Below are positions 47,131 through 59,584 of a DNA stretch of 64,000 nucleotides, one piece after another. The stretch spans positions 6,113,501 to 6,177,500 of the forward strand of contig JARUPY010000539.1 in NCBI GenBank assembly GCA_029817715.1. The letters are read 5' to 3'. The translations under genes and the position numbers were made by a program. The notes below the pieces were generated by a model. It did not search any database. It was not told where the DNA came from and worked only from the letters and a program-made list of their open reading frames with translations. The DNA comes from Melastoma dodecandrum. Its lineage: Eukaryota > Streptophyta > Magnoliopsida > Myrtales > Melastomataceae. The first letter of the stretch is position 1. Each line of letters starts with the position of its first letter.

Positions 47131-49630
47131 ATTAAAGCATCGCTTCCTCGTCTCCCTCCTTTCCCTGGACTCTTCCGATGCCCCGGAAGGTATTTTCGCG
47201 TGCGCCCAGGAGTTGGTCGATCGAAGTCCCAAACCGTATGTGGTCTCCAGGTCCGCTTTGGTTTCTGGGTACGCCCAGAATGGCCATGGTGAGGAGGCGA
47301 TACTGGCTTTCCGGGAAATGCACCGCGTGGGTCTTGAGGGCAATGAGTTTACGCTCCCTAGTGTTTTGAACTCATGCTCCCTCGTCGAGGATTTGGTGAT
47401 CGGGAGGCAGGTGCATGGAGAGGTGGTTGTGACAGGTTACTTGGGGGAAGAGATTGTGGCGAATACGCTGGTTGTGTTGTATGCAAAATTTGGGGACTCT
47501 GGGGATTCGACGAGGTTGTTCAAGTCAATTCCCGTCAAAAGTGTTGTATAGTGGAATGCTCTGATTTCGTGTTATGTTAATCGCGGTTTCTTTGGAAAAG
47601 CTGAGAAGCTATCTTCATGTTTGAGGAGATGGTTTCTTGTGGGGTGAAGTCTAGCCGATACCCCATTGGGTGCTTGTGCTGGTTTAGAGGATTGCACTCT
47701 CGGAATGAACGTACATGGAGGTAAAGTTGGGATACAATGTGGATATCTTTGCAGGGAATGCATTGGTTGATATGTATGCCAAAGCCGGAACACTGGACTG
47801 CACGAATGTCGCTTTCGAGGATATACCGGTACCTGACATGGTCTCCTGGATTGCTATTATAGCTGGTTGTGTTCTTCATGGAGGACATTGTTAAGTGTTG
47901 ACATTATTTGCATGGATGAAGAGATTGGGTGCAGTGCCTAATTTATTTGCATTGTCAAGTGCAGCTAAAGCTTGCTCTGGATTGGAGCTCAAGGATTTGG
48001 CGAGGCAACTAGATTCTCACATAATAAAGGTGAATGGAGAATCTGATAAATTCCTCAGCATCGGAATCGTGGATATGTACTCAAAATGCAATTCATTAGC
48101 TGATGCAGAGACTGCCTACAAGTCAACGCAAGAGAGGGATATCATAGTTTTCAATGCATTGTCATCTGGATATTCACGGAATGGAGAGGATTCAAAGGCT
48201 ATGCTGTTCTTCGCTGACATGTTTAAGGAAGGATTAGGATTCAACCAGACAACATTATCAGCCCTCCTCAAATATGTTGCTGCTGTGAAAGAAACTGTTT
48301 TCTGCTCCCAGGTTGACACCATCTCATGGTAATCAGGGTTCATCAGCGATGCACAGGTTAGGACAAGCCTAGTTGATGTTTATGGGAAGTGTGGCCAAGT
48401 TGATGATGCCCAAAGAGCATTTTAGATGACCCCACGTGAAGATGTACTGGCTACCATGGCCATGATGGCTGCTTATGCACAATATGGGCAAGGTGAAGAA
48501 TCAGTAAAGCTGAACGTAAAAGGTTTAAATCAAGGAGTTCAGCCAGATCCTTTCTTTTGCTGTTCCCTCTTGAATGCTTGTGCAAATTCGTCTGCATATG
48601 AACAGGGTAAACGGGCGCACGCTCATATCCTAAAGTTTGGGTTTCTGTCAGATATTTTTGCTGGAAATTCTCTGGTCAATATGTATGCTAAATTTGGCGC
48701 CATAGATGATGCAAATAATGTATTTTGCAAGTTATCCGAGAAGGGAACAGTTTCACGGTCAGCCATGATTTCGGGGCTAGCTCAACATGGGTGTGCAAAA
48801 GAGGCCCTGGAATTTTTCAACAAAATGCTGGAAGCCGGTGTTTCTTCCAATCATGTCACCCGAGTGTCCTCTCTGCATCCAACCATGCAGGATTGGTAGA
48901 CAAAGCCAAGGAATACTTTGATTCCATGGTGGAGAAGTTGGAGTGAAACTGATGCAGGAGCACTGTGCCTGCATGATTGTTTTCTCGGCTGGGCGGGGAT
49001 GTTGGAGGAAGCCATGGAAATGATCCAAACAATGCCGTTTGAAGCGAACGGCCATACGTGGGAAGCAATGTTAGGTGCCGCTAGAATCCATAAGAATGTT
49101 GACCTTGGGGAACAAGCTACCAAAATGCTTCTGGCGAACATGTACGCATCGGTTGGTATGTGGGAAAAAGTTGCAGAGGTGAGGAGGCTCATGAAGAACA
49201 GCAAAGTTAAGAAAGAACCTGGCATGAGTTGGGTGGAGATTAAAGATAATGTACATACTTTCATGGTTGGGGATAGAAGCCATGATAGGACGAATGAGAT
49301 ATATGATGCTAAGCTAGATGAGTTGGGTGACCTTATGAAGATGGCCGGCTATATCCCAGTTGTGGAGGCGGACCTCCATAATGTATAAACAACTGAGAAG
49401 GAGAGAAGTTGTAGTACTATCATAGTGAGAAGCTTGCTGTGGCTTTTGCATTGATTGCCACTCCTCCTGGGTCTCCAATAAGAGTCAGTAAGAACCTCCG
49501 CATTTACATTGACTGCCACAGTGCCTTCAAATTTATATGCGAGATCGTGTCGAGGGAAATCGTCATCAGAGACACCAACAGATTCCACCATTTCAGAAAT
49601 GGTTCCTGTTCTTCCGGAGATTATTTGTAA
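47131..49630 (+). pseudogene. PPR-DYW protein pseudogene, multiply broken
   Basis: Successive PLS-type pentatricopeptide repeats are readable across changing frames: SRSALVSGYAQNGHGEEAIL, NALVDMYAKAGTLDCTNVAF, GIVDMYSKCNSLADAETAYK, RTSLVDVYGKCGQVDDAQRAF, NSLVNMYAKFGAIDDANNVF and AMISGLAQHGCAKEALEFF. The E/E+ region follows (HTWEAMLGAARIHKNVDLGE, VKKEPGMSWVEIKDNVHTF), then a DYW deaminase-like end with [20 protein letters not shown] and a final GDYL in place of GDYW. At least seven in-frame stops or frame changes interrupt it (for example at 47549-47551, 47893-47895, 48330-48332, 48423-48425, 48897-48899, 49386-49388 and 49411-49413). DYW proteins edit organelle RNA. This copy cannot. Confidence 0.9.
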
Positions 49631-50548
49631 AAGTAATCCCTCTGAGTTTGATGAACTCCGATTGGATTTATTTTCTAGACAGAAATTATCGGCGTGTTTT
49701 CATTCTCTCGAAACAGCATCATCAGGTATGCCTGCTCTTTCCTCTTTTTGGGATAAATTGCACTTTCCTTTTTACTTTGGCTGTTGGTGCCACTCTGCGT
49801 GGATTACAGAAAATGTGCTGCTCACCTCTCTGTTATTAACAAAACCTTGGTCAAACTCACTTTTCTGCTTCCTTTTCTTTCTTGTCCGTGCTTCGTGCGA
49901 AACCCAGAACGCGGCTGCCAGATGGAGCCAAATAAGTTGAGGCATGTTCATCCGCGCCCCTTCCACACAATGAAGGTATTTCAGTTGTCCTGCTTTCTCG
50001 TTTTCAGGCTAGACAACTGTCGTGCGCCGGTATCTTCACTAAATCCTCTCTTGGGAAGGAACTCTCTTCAATACTGCGAATCGTTCCTCTTGGATGGAAG
50101 AAAGCCTGGCGTGAAGGCTTGGGTGGGCGTAGTCCAACCAGTCAAGCACTTGTAAGTCGTATCAGGGGGATACTCCGCATTTTGTAAGAATCCCCAATCA
50201 AGCACCGTTCCAAGGCTGACTTACAGATATCTGGGGAAGCTTGAAGTTTCTGGGCTATGGAGTTCCTGTCCGGAGCCCATTTCAGAAGATTGGATTGGAC
50301 TGGACCACATATATTTTCTTTTTCTTTTTCAGTGATGTACTTTTAAAAGTATTTTTCAAAGCATGGAGCAAGTGCAATTGGACTGCTGCCACTGCCACAC
50401 ATTTTTTTTCTTTTGCCCTTCCCTCTTCGTTAAAGAAAAGCTTTCACTTCCCCAGCACTAGCCCCCTTCTCCTCCTTCACCTGCATTTCATCTCAACGAC
50501 GAAGGTCCTCCTCCTTCACTCCAGCCCCCCGCCATCGAATCTGTAACA
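49631..50548. other. Spacer between PPR pseudogene and RTFL gene
   Basis: Non-coding, T- and CT-rich near its right end. It probably includes the promoter and 5' UTR of the small peptide gene. No domain is seen in the short ORFs. Confidence 0.45.
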
Positions 50549-50803
50549 ATGTCTGCCCCTGCTCCGCCTGCTGTGCTGCCTATATTCTTCGACGAGAAGT
50601 GGAAACTGTCGAAGAAGGGGCTGCTGTCGTCCTCCCGCGGCAGATCCTCCACGTCCTCATCTTTGGCAAAGGGATCTAAGAGCCGGAAGTGCTCGTTCAC
50701 GAGGAGGTGCACGAGGCTGGTCCGGGAACAGAGGGCAAGGTTCTACATCATGCGACGCTGCGTCACGATGCTCGTCTGCTGGCATGACTATGGAGATTCC
50801 TGA
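50549..50803 (+). CDS. DVL/RTFL (ROTUNDIFOLIA-like / DEVIL) small peptide
   Basis: Intronless 84-residue protein. The variable N-terminus (Ser-rich, residues about 20-45) is followed by the RTF domain: CSFTRRCTRLVREQRARFYI, then MRRCVTMLVCW and a short HDYGDS tail. Small size, basic N-terminal half and C-terminal RTF domain match the family. Characterised members sit at the plasma membrane and limit polar cell proliferation when overexpressed. The start at 50549 is the first ATG of the frame. No defects are visible. Confidence 0.95.
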   Translation: MSAPAPPAVLPIFFDEKWKLSKKGLLSSSRGRSSTSSSLAKGSKSRKCSFTRRCTRLVREQRARFYIMRRCVTMLVCWHDYGDS

Positions 50804-52031
50804 ACTGGTGGTTAGCTTTCCGTAGGAACTCGAGAGTGGAAAGAGGTCTGCAGCATTCCGGCGTGGCAGATCGCCTTTGCCAGGAAAGAAGGGGAAGAAG
50901 GGAGTGAGTATGGAGAAATAAATGTACATAAATTTCTTCTTCTTCTTCTTCAACCCTGATTTTGGTTGAACTGGGGAGCTGAGATTAACTATCTGGGGAT
51001 TGATTTTTTGGGTGTTTTTGCTCAGATCTTTCGTTCATTATCATCATATCTGGGAAGAGTGGAATGAAATCAGAGTAGGGAATGTTAAAAAAAGGAAGTC
51101 CTCCACAAATTCTTCCATTTCCATTTCCATTTCCCTTACCCTTATCTTCCGCGCTGTGTGATGGTGTTCTGTCCCTTCTCATCTACAACCCCGGAATCTC
51201 TCCTCCCTGATTGATCGGGGATTAATGGCAGGCAGGCAGGCAGGTCATTGGGTCACATCTCCCTCCCCTCTTTCACCCCACGTTCGACAGAGAGGAAGAG
51301 GGAGGACTGATAGACTCCCATATTCAGCTGTTGCCCTGTTCTGACTCTGACCCCCGGCTGCCTCTCCATTATTGTTTTTTACGTACATGTGTGTTTGTAA
51401 AAGTAATATTTTAACAGAACCCATTTCGATTCAGCAAAAAATAAAGACCCCCCATGTTGAAAGATTCAGTCTTCCCCCACTTTTTTCTCCTGATCGATTG
51501 ATTAAATAAAATATATTGAGAAGAGCCATTCTAACCAACCTCTGGTGATTATCAGCTCTGTAGTTGATCAATCTTCCTAATGATGGAAGAATTTGGGGGG
51601 GTGGGATGCTTGCCTTTTTCAATGGATCTAAAGGAATGATGTAGATTAGATTGATTGTGTGGGGGAGTTTGTGGACCACTTTGACCTGACCCCATCCTCT
51701 AAATTAAGGAAGAGCTTTTAATAAGATCCAGTGGAGGGAGGGGGGGGGGGGGGGGGGGGGGGGCCATTCCCAGATGGGGTTGGGGTTTCTGCTCTGTTCT
51801 GACACCAACCAATCAGAGCAAGAGGAAGAGGCGATGCCTCACTGAAGAGATGCCACCACTTTTATTCATAATCCCAAATTTTTATTCATGGAAGAAAATT
51901 ATGAAGTTACAAATCAAATGCGAGTGCTGCGGACAATACAGACATCGAAGTCATTAGGATAAAGTACAAATTATTCAAACTAATAACAAGCAAGGAAAGA
52001 ATTCAACCATATTATCATTATCTAATTGGCT
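50804..52031. other. Convergent spacer with long G tract
   Basis: Tail-to-tail interval between the RTFL gene and the GPAT gene. It carries CTT repeats (about 50935-50950), GGCA repeats near 51226-51243 and a G run at 51740-51763. No ORF has a domain. Confidence 0.5.
51740..51763 (+). repeat. 24-base G homopolymer
   Basis: An uninterrupted G run of about 24 bases, extended on its left by GGAGGGAG. It is able to form G-quadruplex, and its exact length is a likely assembly weak point. Confidence 0.85.
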
Positions 52032-53595
52032 TCATGGCCTCAGCGTACCCACCACCTTCTTGATCCGAGCCATTAACGGAGTTCGCGACACGGTCCCGTC
52101 ATTCCCGGCCAGCACTCGATACTTGTCCTTCCTCGTGAAGTTTGTGCACTCGAAACCGAGGGTTGCAGCCAGGATCCTCTGCACGTAGTTCGCCACGTCG
52201 TACGGGCTCTTCCCCGCCGAGCACGTCGCCTCCGCCGGCAACTGGTTCAGAAACGTCACCTCGTAGACCGGTCTAGGGTTCATGAAGAAGAATATTGGGT
52301 CCAGACCCTTCCAACCACGGGCGGTGGTCGCGTGGAAGAATCCTACCCGGTAGTTCATGGCGACCGGCACTATTCGATCTGTCAGTTCGGCGAACAGCGG
52401 GCTGAACCTCAGTAGGAAGGGCTCCCTACAGGTAGTTCCCTCGGGACAAACTATCAGGTCGCCTTTTTCCAGCTCTTGCTTTATTTTATCGGCATCTTGT
52501 TGCCGGACACGGGTCAATCGAACAGTGGGAATGGGGGACAGGATCTCTGACAATCTTGAGATCGAGTAAGTAAGCGCGGGGATCCTTCGCCCTAGGACGG
52601 TTGACAGAACAACAGGGTCCATGAGGGTACGGTGAGTACACACGAATAGCACGCCAGTTCGTCCGTTCGCTGTAGGTTGCGGTGGTTTGCCATGCACGAT
52701 GATATTGCCTCCGAAGATTTGAGAAACATAGGGCACGGCACTCAAGGGTATTATTAGGCCGATGATGATGCGGATGACTGCCAGAACTATGCCTAGGGGT
52801 AGCCAGAGCAGGATGAGCAGCGCGATGGACGGGGTTGGACGCTTCACGAGCCTGCCATCGTGGAATATCACGGGATTCGGGGCGAGCTGCATCTGATCTC
52901 GGGGGTGACTGCCACTTCGGCTGAATGTCAGCAGGTTCATCTTTCCCTATGAAAACATGAAACGGTTTAGAAGGTAAACAATGTTTATTTTATGGTACTT
53001 ATGCTTGGTGAGAGTATACAAATAGTACCTCGTGCTGCGGCATGATCGACTCCGACGATGGACTGACTACTCTCAACACACGGTTTCCTTCTTTATCAAG
53101 CAGTCGAGTCACTTGATCGGAGGAACCAATTTCTCCTTTAATAAATCCCGTGGCGTAGCCGAGCAGGTTTACCTTAAGTTCACTTCCTATGACTTCATCA
53201 GCCATCAAATGATCCTTTGCGAACCTCTCCGCCATGATCCTCGGCATCCTCGTCACCACGACCCTCCCCTTGCAACCGCTCGATCCAAACACCCTCCAGG
53301 AGTCCATGTTGAGGTCATCCATGAAGAACTTGGGCAGCACTGCCCTCGCAACCGACTCGATCTCGCTCTCCCTCAGGCCGGCCACCGCAACGAACGTCAT
53401 CAGCCTGAGGCCAGCATCCCTCTTCCCCGACAGCTCAAGCACGCGGATCACCGGCCACAGCAAAAGCAACACCGCGAAGCGGAAAATCCCGGAAGCCTCG
53501 AACGCGACCAGCATGAAGTAGGAGAAAGGATCGGGGTCATTGAAAAGGGCGCCCTCGAGCTCGGAAATCACCATGGTTGCCGCGCTCTCCTCCAT
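52032..53595 (-). CDS. GPAT5: sn-glycerol-3-phosphate acyltransferase, GPAT5/GPAT7 type (suberin)
   Basis: Two exons, 53595-53029 and 52946-52032, separated by an 82-nt intron, give 493 residues. The N-terminal half is HAD-phosphatase-like, but motif I reads ISELEGAL instead of a DxDxT-type nucleophile site, as in the GPAT5/7 branch that lacks phosphatase activity. The acyltransferase half has [12 protein letters not shown], block [14 protein letters not shown], the arginine block [16 protein letters not shown], block [18 protein letters not shown] and block [15 protein letters not shown]. Hydrophobic spans around 25-47 and 225-260 suit an ER membrane protein. By family knowledge it transfers acyl groups from acyl-CoA to the sn-2 position for suberin or seed-coat polyester. 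The linker between halves is shorter than in the Arabidopsis proteins as I recall them. Confidence 0.92.
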
Positions 53596-55150
53596 CGCAG
53601 GATCGTTCTATCTTAGGTGTCTACTGTTTGGATTGGATTTGGGAAGTCTTGTATGGGAAGTGGCCGTATTATATGGAGAGCCCGATGGCGGGTTATTACA
53701 TTTGACTCTGTGTCATAGTCTGAAAGTTTGATTTGGGGAAGGATTGAAGGGGGCAGCTCATCGGCTTAAATCTACCTCTTCCCCCCCACACCCCCACTTC
53801 ACTTTATAATAATATGCAAGACCAATTTGGAAGAATCATCCGCCACGTTGTTACGCATGAAAAAACAATCAAATGTTTCCTTCTTCCTTTACTTTTCAAC
53901 CAAGGTTTCCACGTGTAGGGTAAACATGTCTAAATGGGGAATGTTTTTCTTTTAGGTCACCTAACTAGAATGGTGATCATGGGTCGTATTCTCTACTAAG
54001 GTTGTGTCCTAAAACGGGACCCGTAAACCGTGCGAGTACACACCCGGTTATCAGATGCCGCTATTTCTTCGGTTTGGCCGTGTTTGTGCCGATAAAAACT
54101 CAGGTTGCTCGTTCCATGTTCCACCGGCACGGGCGTCGTATCACGCAAGCGGAGTCTCTCCTACGCGTTTACGTGACACGAAATGAAACTACAAGTTTTG
54201 GGGGGCGTACTGATTTTGGTAATACCAACAAGTTTAGATTATTATTATTATTAGTAGTAGTAGTTAAGGTAGAGGTGTCACCGGTATTGTATTATAATTA
54301 TGTGGACCACGCCGAGGAGGAGCATAAGAATACCCTCCCCTCCCCCATGGCAGCATCGTACCAACGACAGTATCATAACCGAATCATTAAAATAGAAAAC
54401 ATCGAGTACGTACGAGAAAGGGTTGGGAAAGACATTCCTTCTTCGGTATCACTAAATTAATTATAATCCATTTGCCCATTTTCGAATATTGATCAACCAA
54501 TTGCTTGGCTAGAGATGGTGGAACATATTAGGTTACAAATATTTTGCTTGATCAACCACGTTACTTCTCCTCCAATCAAAGTTGGCCATAGGAAGCTTCC
54601 ATCCAAGTCCACAATCACAATAACAATCCTAAGCCTTGCAATGACTTTGTCCAATGAATTTGAGAAGTGGGTGGGAATTATTATTTTTATTTTTATTTTT
54701 TGTTTTCTGAGAGGTGGGGTGTGTTCTTCTTTGTCTAGAAGTTAAATGAAAATGGTAGGTTTGAAACTTGGTGGAATATTTCTGTTATTGTAGCTAACCA
54801 TCCTCAAAATCAAAGATTAGGGTCTTTTACTTCATTGAAATTCAATGTCTCAAGTCATCTTTCATTCATTTTTTAAGAGCAATATATATATATGTGTGTG
54901 TGTGTGTTCTTTTAGGTGAAGTTTGGTCGGAATTTAGGGAGGAGGAGTTGCTCAGGTCTGATTATATTTAAAAAGATATCGAGCATTCAAAGAAGCCGGG
55001 CCGCTTTGTGGGCCTATCCAAAACCTTCTGCCTCCGACATGACAAGGCCCAACCCATTATTACATAATTGGGCCATGACTTGGCCGATAGTCTTAAGTTT
55101 CCAAACCTTACATGCCATCACCAATCTTCCTTCCAGTGCGGAATCCAGCT
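53596..55150. promoter_or_regulatory. Upstream region of GPAT gene and 3' flank of Rubisco activase
   Basis: About 1.5 kb of non-coding DNA. The first part is the GPAT promoter. GGCCCA/TGGGCC words occur at about 54998-55073, close to the Rubisco activase 3' end. A TATATA/TGTGTG microsatellite lies at about 54882-54907. Confidence 0.45.
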
Positions 55151-57041
55151 CTAGAAAGTGTAGAGGCAGGTCCCGTCGTCGCTCCTGGCGGTGGGATCGA
55201 AGTTGCTTGCATTGGGGTCGGTGCACCCTTCGGAAACAGGAGGCACGTTCATGCTCTGAGCAGCTTTCCCTGCATCCGCCACAACGTTACTTTGTGTTCT
55301 GTCATGATGTTCTGCTTCGTATTGTTTAAATGGGAGATGCAGAGGTTTTGCTAACCGAAGAAGGTTCCACGGTCGATGGAGTCCTTGTTGGCGTCCCCCA
55401 GGGCAGCCTCGCTCAGGTACTTGTCGGCGAGCTGCACCCGCTTCACGTTCTCCTGCTCCTGGACAAGCATATTCCCGTACTCGAGCAGCTTCTCTAGGGT
55501 CATCTTCGGCTGCTCGAAGGTCGGAGGGCCTTCCTTGGAGTTGACAAGCTTCTTCCCTATGCTCTCCACCCCGACCCCGCTCACCCACTTCCTTACTTCA
55601 TCGTCGTACACTCTTGACCTCAGAGCCCCAAAGAAGTCGATGGACTGCCCAGGGAACGTGTCGACCAGCTTCACCACAGCCTCATCAGGGACGTTGTCAC
55701 TCCTGAAGATACCTTTGCAGACACCAATCCGGTCGTCCCTAGTGGGTGCCCAGTAGAACTTCTCCATCCTACCGTCTCGGATGAGCGGAGCATAAAGGGT
55801 CGAGAAGTCATTGCCCGTCGCGATTATCGGGACCCTAGGGTTCTCCTCCTTGTTGTACATCCCGGGTAGCTGCACGTTGGTCGGGTTGTCAGCAATGTTC
55901 ATTAGGGTGGCGTTGACCATCTGGTTGTTCACGGTGTACTGGGTCGTCCCGCCAAGGCGACCAGCACCAGCATCGAGATCATTGATGAAGAGGCAGCACA
56001 TCTTCCCCTTCTTGATTATGTCAGCTGCCTCCCTGTACCTCTGACGGATGAGCTTCGCAGGCTCTCCGGCATTCCCACTCTCCAGCTCTCCAGCGCTCAT
56101 CATAATGGGGCTGTAATGGACAAAACATTCATCACAAATTTGTGAGGGAAGTTTCTGTCTAACGCCTGCTCTGTTCCAAATAGCACGCCTCGACGTCAGT
56201 ATCAATTTAGTTTATCGGAAATCCTACTTGATCCCCATCTTGGCAAAGACAAGCTCGCACTGGAATGATTTCCCTTGACCTTTGCCTCCCCAAATACCAA
56301 GAATCAATGGGATCTGCCATATTCCACAGATATCAGATAACAATTTGGCTTGGATTGGATGAATCAAGTGATGACGACAATAAGGGCGATGTCGGACCTT
56401 AATGTTGGGGAGACTCATGAAGTTCTTTGTTATGTGAACAACGAGCTTGTCCATGAAAGCCGGAGCAATGTAAAACCCGCCAATGGTGTTATCAAGGTTG
56501 TACGTGCGGAGTCCTGTGCTGAGGTATTCATAGGAACTCATGACAGCGTAGTGGGTGCCGGCATCCTGGGGAGCCTGGAAGAGGGGATCCACCATCCCTT
56601 TGCCTCTGGTGATGTCCTGCTGGTCGTCCGAGGTGTCGTAGGCGAGTCCCCTCCATCTGTCCTTATCCGTCTGCTTATTGTCGTCAGCCTCCGCAGCCAC
56701 AACTCGGAACCTCCCTCCTTTGGTCACCTTCTGAGGGAGATAGAAGCAAACCTTCCTCAGGCTGCTCCCAAAGAAGGCCGAGCTCGCAACTGAATTACCT
56801 CCAGCATTCGATCCATTTACATTCAGCTGCGACGGCACAACATAGCAGATGCATAGTCATATTAGACCTCCTAGCGTAAGCCCAATCAGATAGCCATTCT
56901 AACTCCATCTGTCCAAGCTAACAAGATTCGCCATCGAAGCACTGACAAAAGACTGAAACACTGAACACTTAACAGGACAAGGTTTCCACTTACAAGTGAT
57001 CTGTTGACAGTAGTCCCGACAGTGGACACAGCGGCTGCCAT
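55151..57041 (-). CDS. RCA: Rubisco activase, chloroplast AAA+ ATPase (long alpha form, with short beta form possible)
   Basis: Five exons, 57041-56994, 56826-56398, 56313-56228, 56110-55356 and 55269-55151, give 478 residues. A Ser/Thr-rich chloroplast transit peptide occupies about the first 55 residues, before [17 protein letters not shown]. Walker A is [12 protein letters not shown], and Walker B is [34 protein letters not shown] covers sensor 1 and the arginine finger. The last exon encodes the redox-regulated alpha extension [20 protein letters not shown] with its two Cys residues, ending CLYTF. The fourth-intron donor sits at GG|GTTAG-type sequence, so reading through it gives FFG then a stop at 55351, which is the usual beta-form length. 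The enzyme removes inhibitory sugar phosphates from Rubisco. The intact Cys pair suggests thioredoxin-f control. Confidence 0.96.
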
Positions 57042-58582
57042 AACTTGCTTGGTCGGATCAAAAAGGGCAGATCCTCGTCTCTGCTGTAATAATTCAACGA
57101 ACGCCTTCCCCGGAGCTTAAGAATTTGTTTCTGGGAAAGGAAACGAAGATAAAATAAAACGTGTGTACCAGATTCGACTTCCGGAAATGGAATTTAAATT
57201 GAGGCCACACGCTAGAGATTGCCTTGTTGTACACGCGGCGACTCCGGAGGTGGCTCTTGGCGCTTCCTTTCTGGGAATGCTGATTGGCACTCATCTTCAC
57301 TGTTCGGCTTCTTGGAAGTTGGCCTCTCTCCTCCTCTCTTGCACCGTCGTCCCCTGTCCATTCTTCTCAGTCGGCAGTGGTTTCGACATAAATTGGGGTG
57401 TTGGAGGTGGCGGGGCAATTAGCGAGATGAATAAGCAATGAGAACGAATTCGTCGCGTGACGCGGGAGATTGATATTACATACGATGATGATAATAAATA
57501 TAGGGAGTCGTTCGCTCCATGAGAAGTCACAAGCTTTACTCAGGCAGGAGGGATCATCTTTCCAATGTATAATCGAGAGAACTTTTGACATCACCCCCCC
57601 AACCATTAATTTATTTGAGTGGGGCTAAAAAGCATGATTAAAGATGATCTGATTAACTCCCAAATTAAATGAACTTTGCCAAACACTTCCCCCAATCCTC
57701 TTCCTCCACAATTATTGAATAGAGCAAATAACATCCCCCACCACCAAACATCGACCTCCCTTCACCGATTTTGTTCTAATCATCAATCAAACGTAAAACA
57801 TTTATTCAACTAGCTCGTCTTAAGCCAGGACATCAGGCTACATTGGCCTATGACTCGTGTCTCTTGCTATTTTTGGGCAAAGTCCCCAAAACTCAAAGGA
57901 CACTAACTAACGACCCTTAAAACGAGATGAAGATGAAGATGAGGATGAGGATGAGGATGAGGATGAGGATGAAGATGAGGATGAGGATGAAGATGAAGAA
58001 GCGAATGTTTTGGTCACACTCAGCATCAGCAATTAAGCAAAGACCGTCACTTCAACACAACTTGGCTAAACAGGAATAGGAAGGGGGAAGGAAATGGATA
58101 AAGGCCATATCACAAGAACAGGCAGCAGGCGCAACAATTGTTCAAAGGTGGTAATAATTCTTCCACCCCTTTTGCAAAACAAACCCCGGTCCTATCAAAA
58201 CAATGGAGCCCCAGAAAGGGAAAATAAGAAAAAGAAGAAACCCTAAATCAATTGGCCACAAGTGTATCGCATGCAAAACATCCACTATAAAACGAAACTT
58301 CAAAAAGGAGCTCGTGGGTATATGCAACTTGTTGGGTCAGTTCTGCTTACCTGCGGTTTCTTTTGTAAGAGAGGAGGAACTCCCCCCCACACCCCTTCTC
58401 CCTCCAACCCAGCCAATTTGATCATAAGCGACCAGGAACAACCTCTCTGGAAAGTAAAAACCACCGAGGCACGTACTTCTTTCCTCCCCCACTGGTTGTA
58501 TTCCCCGAGCTTCCCCCCCTTCTTACAATGAACACACAGTCCCGACAGCCAAAAAGGAAACACTACATCAGCTGCTTGCTAC
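57042..58582. promoter_or_regulatory. Rubisco activase promoter and AHL 3' region
   Basis: Non-coding. The right part should hold the AHL 3' UTR. A GATGAG/GATGAA hexamer repeat occupies about 57926-58000. No gene is seen on either strand. Confidence 0.45.
57926..58000. repeat. GATGAG/GATGAA hexanucleotide repeat
   Basis: About twelve consecutive six-base units alternating GATGAA and GATGAG. It could be read as an Asp-Glu run, but it lies in no gene. Confidence 0.8.
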
Positions 58583-59584
58583 TTAGTAATTAGGGGGTTG
58601 CCTTGGAGGTGCGGCCCAGAATACTTCGGGTGGGACCTGCCCACTACCCGGCATCAGGTTCTGTGGCAAGCTAAACATCGGCATCAAAACCCCACCCCCC
58701 GCGTGATGGTGCTCCCCTATTCCCTGTCCGGCCCCGGGATATGCAGCTGCATGTCCCTCGTTAGCCCCCTCGTCCTCCGCCGCAGTACCTCCTGGGTGAT
58801 CCTCCGTGTCCTCGTCCAATGGCAGCCTCTCGAAAGTTGCATTTGAGAATGTCGCGGCAACAACCATGACCGGGCCCGATGCCACCAGCTTCCCCATTAC
58901 GGGTCCACCCACCACCTGCCCCTGGCTGCCGGAAAGGTACACTGTAAGCCCAGTCACCCCCGGGGGAGATGTAGTGGGGAGGAACGATCCTGTCAAGGAC
59001 AATATCTCGAATCTCCCTTGGAGTGTCATCGCCCCGTCGGGTAAGGTCGGCTCACGCAGCGTGACGTCAGCCACCACCCCGCTGCCGCTGAGCACGGAGA
59101 CGCCGCGGTGCCTCCTCCTTGCAAATACGGCGATGCTCTCGAGGATGTCGGCCCCGCTCGCAACCTCCAGGATCTGGCTGCGGAGGGAGTTGGGCGTCTC
59201 CTTGGCGACAACAACCGGGGGCTTGGGCTTGTTCTTTGACCCAGGAGGGCGTCCCCTAGGGCGACGCTGCTTGCCCCCGCGGTTCCCCTGGGAACGGTCT
59301 TCCGAGAACTCCATGTCCCTCTCGGCAGTATCGTTGGACCCCGGCTGGTTATTAGGATTGGTATTGCTGCTGCTGCTGTTGGCTGGAGTGCCGTTGCCGG
59401 AGTCGCGAAGACTGTCGCCGAGCAAGAACTCCTGTTCCCTCCTGAAGGCCTGATGATGATGAGGATGGTCGTCGAACTGATCGCCCCTCCTGAGGTGGAG
59501 GGAGGTAGGGGGGGACGACATCGGATCCACGCCTCCTCCCCCGCCAAACATGGGGGCGTTGCCGGCCCACCAACGGTTGGCCAT
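58583..59584 (-). CDS. AT-hook motif nuclear-localised protein (AHL), type-I AT-hook, clade A
   Basis: Intronless 333-residue protein starting [18 protein letters not shown] Gly/His/Asn-rich N-terminus leads to one AT-hook, [17 protein letters not shown] (about residues 107-123), with the RGRP core that binds AT-rich minor groove. The PPC/DUF296 domain follows (about 130-255): [63 protein letters not shown] and [18 protein letters not shown]. The single AT-hook and lack of introns place it in clade A (AHL15-29). By family knowledge it is a trimeric nuclear repressor of hypocotyl and petiole growth. The low-complexity tail ends PPRQPPNY. Confidence 0.95.
   Translation of the reverse strand: MANRWWAGNAPMFGGGGGVDPMSSPPTSLHLRRGDQFDDHPHHHQAFRREQEFLLGDSLRDSGNGTPANSSSSNTNPNNQPGSNDTAERDMEFSEDRSQGNRGGKQRRPRGRPPGSKNKPKPPVVVAKETPNSLRSQILEVASGADILESIAVFARRRHRGVSVLSGSGVVADVTLREPTLPDGAMTLQGRFEILSLTGSFLPTTSPPGVTGLTVYLSGSQGQVVGGPVMGKLVASGPVMVVAATFSNATFERLPLDEDTEDHPGGTAAEDEGANEGHAAAYPGAGQGIGEHHHAGGGVLMPMFSLPQNLMPGSGQVPPEVFWAAPPRQPPNY

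Noticed and set aside
54002..54460. 152-codon plus-strand frame upstream of Rubisco activase
   Set aside because: Starts at TTG, runs through triplet repeats, and has no domain or supporting splice structure.
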